Assembly (NCBI GenBank): GCA_004144935.1
Contig: SDZP01000136.1
Location: 1-8,635, forward strand
Length of the DNA: 8,635 bases
Direction of reading: 5' to 3'
Source: Caulobacteraceae bacterium
Lineage (GTDB): Bacteria; Pseudomonadota; Alphaproteobacteria; Caulobacterales; Caulobacteraceae
Shown piece by piece: positions 6,176 through 8,635 of this stretch. The position numbers were made by a program, and so were the translations under genes. The notes under the pieces were generated by a model. That model was not told the origin of the DNA. It saw nothing but the letters and a program-made list of their open reading frames with translations, and searched no databases. The stretch's first letter is position 1, and each line of letters begins with the position of its first letter.

Positions 6176-6808
6176 ATGACCCCGCCCGCCGACCTTTCCT
6201 CACCCCACGCAGCCGGCGCCGAACGCCTGCGCCGCGCCCGCCGGGCCAAGGGCCTGGGCTCGGCGGCGGAGGCCGCCCGCGCCCACGGCTGGAACCTCAA
6301 CACCTACGCCAGCAACGAGAACGGCAACGCCAGCTTCTCCTTCCGCAAGGCCGAGGACTATGCCCGCGCCTTCGGGGTGCGGGCCGAATGGCTGTATGCC
6401 GGCAAGGGGACGATGAAGGCCCGCCGCGCCGGCCTGCCGGTGCTGGGCAAGGTGGCGGCCGGGGCCGAGGCCCTGTTCGACGACGACTACGAGATGGGCG
6501 CCGCCGCCGACTGGCTGGACCCCATGGTGCCCGAGGACGGCATCGTGCTGATCGTCGACGGCGAGAGCATGATGCCCCGCTTCAGGCATGGGGAGCACCT
6601 GATCTTCGGCCGCCGCTACGACGACCCCAGCCCCCTGGTCGGCCAGGAGGTCATGGCCCGCCTCGCCGACGGCCGCAAGGTGGTCAAGATCCTCCGCCGG
6701 GGGGCGGCGCCGGGCCTCTGGACCCTGGAAAGCATCAACACCCGCTTCAAGCCGATCGAGGACGTCGAACTGCTCTGGGCCCTGCCGTTCATGGGCCTGC
6801 GGGTCTAG
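6176..6808 (+). CDS. XRE/S24 (CI/LexA-type) phage repressor
   Basis: This 210-aa protein is a transcriptional repressor of the self-cleaving S24 family. The N-terminal HTH (about 14-78) includes GSAAEAARAHGWNLNTYASN and AFGVRAEWLYAGKG, typical of alphaproteobacterial phage repressors. The C-terminal peptidase-like domain (about 88-208) has a candidate Ala-Gly cleavage site in GKVAAGAE (A95-G96). It also has the serine of VDGESMMP (S131) and a lysine in DGRKVVKIL (K171, or K168). These are the residues used when RecA filaments trigger autocleavage of LexA/CI. The length is normal for the family. The gene diverges from the HTH-gcrA-terL operon across a switch with paired operators, so it probably silences that operon and may release it on DNA damage (inference). 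The ATG at 6176 has no Shine-Dalgarno and may be leaderless. Confidence 0.92.
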   Translation: MTPPADLSSPHAAGAERLRRARRAKGLGSAAEAARAHGWNLNTYASNENGNASFSFRKAEDYARAFGVRAEWLYAGKGTMKARRAGLPVLGKVAAGAEALFDDDYEMGAAADWLDPMVPEDGIVLIVDGESMMPRFRHGEHLIFGRRYDDPSPLVGQEVMARLADGRKVVKILRRGAAPGLWTLESINTRFKPIEDVELLWALPFMGLRV

Positions 6809-6834
6809 GGCCAACCGAAATTCAGGGCTCCTGA

Positions 6835-6987
6835 ATCCGCTCATCCCGGCGAATGCCGGGACCCATTTCATAGAGCGCCGGATGAGCCGCATGAGGCGCA
6901 AATACAGTTCGAAGACTCCGTTATCGCTTTCCATTGAAGCAGCGGGATTTACGAAATGGATCCCGGCATTCGCCGGGATGAGCGGAT
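6835..6987. repeat. REP/MITE-like element with 37-bp inverted ends
   Basis: Left arm 6835-6871 and right arm 6951-6987 are inverted copies with 35 of 37 matches, around a 79-bp core. Each arm contains its own hairpin, CCCGGC-GAAT-GCCGGG. The core has another short inverted pair, GCGCC (6875-6879) / GGCGC (6895-6899). The element has no coding capacity, and no clear target-site duplication flanks it. Palindromes of this type are dispersed in many proteobacterial genomes. It lies 26 bp after the repressor stop, at the right border of the phage-like cassette. It could terminate or stabilise the repressor transcript, though no T-tract follows. Confidence 0.85.
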
Positions 6988-7057
6988 GATTGGGGAAGGT
7001 CCCGGTGTCATGGGAACCTTGAGCGAACCGTCTCGCCCGCCGCGCGTTCCGCGCTAC

Positions 7058-7828
7058 ATGAGCGCCATGACCTTCGAACGTCCCGTCAAGCCGCCGCTGC
7101 GGACCTTCGCGGTGATCGCCGCCGCCCTGCTGGCCGTCGCCGCTGCCCCGCTGATCGCCCTCGCCGGCCTCCCCGACGCCAGCGCCTTCGCCGAGGACGG
7201 CAACGAGACCCTGCGGGCCGCCGGCTACGCCTTCGCCATCTGGGGCCTGATCTACGCCCTGCTGGTCGCCTATGGCGTCTGGCAGCTTGTCCGCCAGACG
7301 CCCGAGACCGCCGTGCTGCGCGCCGTCGCCTGGCCGTCGGTGGTCGCCATGACCGGCTGCGCCGCCTGGCTGCTGGCCGCGGGGCTGGACCTCAAGGCGC
7401 TGAGCGTGGCGATCATCGCCGGCTCGGCCGCCGCCGTCATCACCGGCCTGCTCCGCGCCCGGCCGCACCGGGGCGAGGTCGGGCCGGGGACGCGGTTCTT
7501 CATCTTCTGGCCGCTCGGCCTGCTGGCCGGCTGGCTGACCATCGCCAGCTTCATCAACCTGATCACCGTGCTGACCGCCTGGGGCGTGATCACGCCGGAT
7601 CTGGCGCGGCCCGCCGCCCTGCTCGGCATCCTCGGCGTGCTGCTGGTCGGCGGGGCGGTGGTGTGGCGGCTGCGCCACCTGGCCTACGGCCTGCCGATCG
7701 TCTGGGGTCTGATCGCCGTCTGGGCGGCCGAGCATGTCGCCAAGCCGCAGGTCGGCCAGTCCGCCCTGGTCGCCGCCGGCGTCATGCTGCTGGTCAGCCT
7801 CGCCGCCGGCCGCAAGCGTCAGGCCTGA
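7058..7828 (+). CDS. TspO/MBR-like polytopic membrane protein
   Basis: This integral inner-membrane protein is about 256 aa from ATG 7058, with roughly eight hydrophobic spans (about 16-37, 57-76, 89-110, 113-131, 149-176, 184-203, 208-224, 233-250). Phrases such as YAFAIWGLIYALLVAYGVWQ and WPLGLLAGWLTIASFINLIT match the pattern of larger bacterial tryptophan-rich sensory (TspO/MBR-related) proteins. Canonical TspO is shorter (about 160 aa, five spans) and binds tetrapyrroles or sterol-like ligands; whether this relative does so is unknown. The in-frame ATG at 7067 is equally plausible. ATG 7010, preceded by GGGGAAGG, would add 16 residues. An ATG at 6956 lies inside the REP-like element and is rejected. 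The 3' end overlaps the convergent regulator gene by 10 bp. Confidence 0.7.
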   Translation: MSAMTFERPVKPPLRTFAVIAAALLAVAAAPLIALAGLPDASAFAEDGNETLRAAGYAFAIWGLIYALLVAYGVWQLVRQTPETAVLRAVAWPSVVAMTGCAAWLLAAGLDLKALSVAIIAGSAAAVITGLLRARPHRGEVGPGTRFFIFWPLGLLAGWLTIASFINLITVLTAWGVITPDLARPAALLGILGVLLVGGAVVWRLRHLAYGLPIVWGLIAVWAAEHVAKPQVGQSALVAAGVMLLVSLAAGRKRQA

Positions 7829-8298
7829 GTCAGGACGTCCTGGTTCTTTTCGAACCCCTCGAACAGCTCGGCGATCACCTCGACATGCTCGCGCGCCAGC
7901 CGGTTGATCGGCTCCGAGCGCAGCACCTCGGCCGGCACCGTCACCCCCCGCGCGCCCACTGCCTTGCAGTGGCCGCTGGCGATCAGCCGGTGCACGTAGC
8001 GGCGGGCCGTCTCGCGCGGGATGCCCAGCGTCCTGGCCACCGAGGCGATGGTCACCGGCCGGCGCATCCCGTCCGGGAACACGCCGTCGACCGCCAACGG
8101 ACTGGGCCGCAGCGGTTCGTTCAGATGACGGACGCTGCCCTGGCAGACGGCCAGGAAGGTCGCCGCCAGCAGGACGTCGCCATCGAACGGCGCGCTGAGC
8201 ACCGCCATCTGCCGCAGGAAGTAGTCCATGCCCAGCCGAAGCAGAAAACGCTCCTGCACCGGCGTGCGCAGCGCCGGATCTTGCGGAATACCCTTCAA
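7819..8298 (-). CDS. Winged-helix-like transcriptional regulator
   Basis: The product is about 159 aa. Residues 80-125 contain a helix-turn-helix (VTIASVARTLGIPRETARRY, then VHRLIASGH) followed by a short beta-like stretch (ARGVTVPAEVL), the order expected of a winged helix. Residues 1-60 are helical and could be a dimerisation or sensing part. The family is not recognised beyond this. The start is taken as TTG 8298, because an upstream stop is reached with no ATG or GTG. The internal ATG at 8229 (136 aa) is the alternative but would remove a conserved-looking helix. The stop overlaps the end of the TspO-like gene, so the two convergent genes could interfere or be linked in regulation. Target genes are unknown. 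Confidence 0.7.
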   Translation of the reverse strand: MKGIPQDPALRTPVQERFLLRLGMDYFLRQMAVLSAPFDGDVLLAATFLAVCQGSVRHLNEPLRPSPLAVDGVFPDGMRRPVTIASVARTLGIPRETARRYVHRLIASGHCKAVGARGVTVPAEVLRSEPINRLAREHVEVIAELFEGFEKNQDVLTQA

Positions 8299-8461
8299 AC
8301 TCTGTTTCCCAACTCGTGAAGGCCTGACGGCCCGGCCCGATCGTCCGTCCTCGACGAAAAACCGGCGTTTTTGTCCCTGACGCTAGGTAGCCCGCCAGCT
8401 TCCACGGTCCATGCGGCAAAACAGCCGTTGCCCCAATATGGGCCTATCGGGCCGCCGCCTC
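8299..8461. other. Divergent intergenic region upstream of the regulator
   Basis: This 163-bp region lies between the regulator start and the promoter of the rightward gene. It holds the palindrome at 8357-8372 and no coding frame with a believable start. No clear -35/-10 pair was found for the leftward regulator gene. Confidence 0.4.
8357..8372. promoter_or_regulatory. Palindrome AAAAAC-CGGC-GTTTTT, possible operator
   Basis: This is a perfect 6-bp inverted repeat around CGGC. It is A/T-rich in otherwise GC-rich DNA and lies 59 bp upstream of the regulator's TTG start. It could be an autoregulatory operator, or a short terminator-like hairpin in either direction. Its position between divergent genes favours an operator. 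Confidence 0.35.
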
Positions 8462-8490
8462 TTGACGTTTCGTTCTGTAGGTTTCATACT
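8462..8490 (+). promoter_or_regulatory. Sigma70-type promoter for the right-edge gene
   Basis: TTGACG (8462-8467, 5 of 6) is separated by exactly 17 bp from CATACT (8485-8490, 4 of 6). Transcription would begin near 8497, leaving a leader of about 25 nt before the CTG codon at 8523. Confidence 0.6.
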
Positions 8491-8511
8491 GCCTGCCCTT
8501 CCCGACATTCC

Positions 8512-8516
8512 AGGAG
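8512..8516 (+). promoter_or_regulatory. Shine-Dalgarno AGGAG before a CTG codon
   Basis: AGGAG lies 6 nt upstream of CTG 8523, an ideal spacing. The next in-frame start candidate, GTG 8544, would be 27 nt away, so the ribosome binding site points to a rare CTG start. Confidence 0.5.
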
Positions 8517-8522
8517 CCGCCC

Positions 8523-8635
8523 CTGACCGCGCCCCCGCGTCCGGTGAGCCATGCCGATCCGGCGTGGTTCGCAACCCTGCCTCGTCTGCGCCCCGACGGG
8601 ACGGAGGAGCCCGACTACGGCCGCATCGAGATCGC
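8523..8635 (+). CDS. N-terminal fragment of an unidentified protein, runs off the edge
   Basis: The frame is open to the window end, and nearly all third codon positions are G or C, as in the neighbouring real genes. The first 37 residues include HADPAWFATLPRLRPDGTEE followed by PDYGRIEI. There is no signal peptide or membrane span in this part, and I do not recognise the family. The start is taken as CTG 8523 from the ribosome binding site; GTG 8544 is the alternative. A good promoter sits immediately upstream. Confidence 0.5.
   Translation, partial: MTAPPRPVSHADPAWFATLPRLRPDGTEEPDYGRIEI

Noticed and set aside
6956..7057. ATG 6956 as the start of the TspO-like protein
   Set aside because: It lies in the right arm of the REP-like element, and the extra residues are not hydrophobic or family-like. 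Starts at 7058 or 7067 sit just before the first span.
6200..8419. 739-aa - strand open frame
   Set aside because: It crosses the repressor, the REP-like element and the TspO-like gene in antisense. Low-complexity Gly/Asp/Gln/Ala composition and no domain.
1..8635. tRNA, rRNA, CRISPR array, integrase or att site
   Set aside because: No cloverleaf-like or rRNA sequence, no regularly spaced repeats, no recombinase motifs, and no direct repeats bracketing 3398-6808 were seen by eye.

Overview
The window is high-GC DNA with strong G/C bias at third codon positions. It most likely comes from an alphaproteobacterium. The best lineage clue is a GcrA-family gene (5263-5814), a regulator family essentially confined to Alphaproteobacteria and their phages. 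The TPR gene pair, the CCCGGC-GAAT-GCCGGG palindromes and the codon bias would fit Caulobacterales (Caulobacter/Phenylobacterium/Brevundimonas-like), but that genus-level guess is tentative.

Layout. (1) 1-3202: two tandem, overlapping, paralogous genes for tetratricopeptide-repeat (TPR) proteins on the + strand. The first is cut by the window edge. The second is complete, with a short cytoplasmic N-terminus, one membrane span and a large TPR-rich C-terminal part. (2) 3203-3397: a convergent gap without a gene. (3) 3398-6808: a compact phage-like cassette. A divergent switch region (6096-6175) separates a + strand XRE/S24 (CI/LexA-type) repressor from a - strand operon of three genes: a 75-aa HTH protein, a GcrA-like regulator, and a complete large terminase subunit (TerL). 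No portal, capsid, tail, integrase or recognisable small terminase gene is present. (4) 6835-6987: a 153-bp REP/MITE-like inverted-repeat element. (5) 7058-8298: a TspO/MBR-like membrane protein gene that converges on, and overlaps by 10 bp, a small winged-helix-like regulator gene. (6) 8462-8635: a good promoter and ribosome binding site leading into a gene that runs off the right edge, probably with a CTG start.

How the cassette may work. The intergenic switch carries two 17-bp operators with identical arms, CTGTA-N7-TACAG. One overlaps a perfect TATAAT -10 box facing the HTH-gcrA-terL operon. The other overlaps the presumed -35 box of the repressor gene. This resembles a lambda-type lysogeny switch. 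The S24 repressor keeps its HTH, Ala-Gly cleavage motif and Ser/Lys residues, so it could be DNA-damage responsive. The TerL N-terminus (residues 14-63) aligns without gaps to the free-standing HTH protein (16 of 50 identical), so this terminase appears to carry its own DNA-binding module. The gene where TerS would normally sit encodes a GcrA-like protein whose frame overlaps terL by 7 nt. The cassette is therefore either a much reduced prophage or a specialised packaging/regulatory island. The intact reading frames and organised switch favour continued function, but this is inference.
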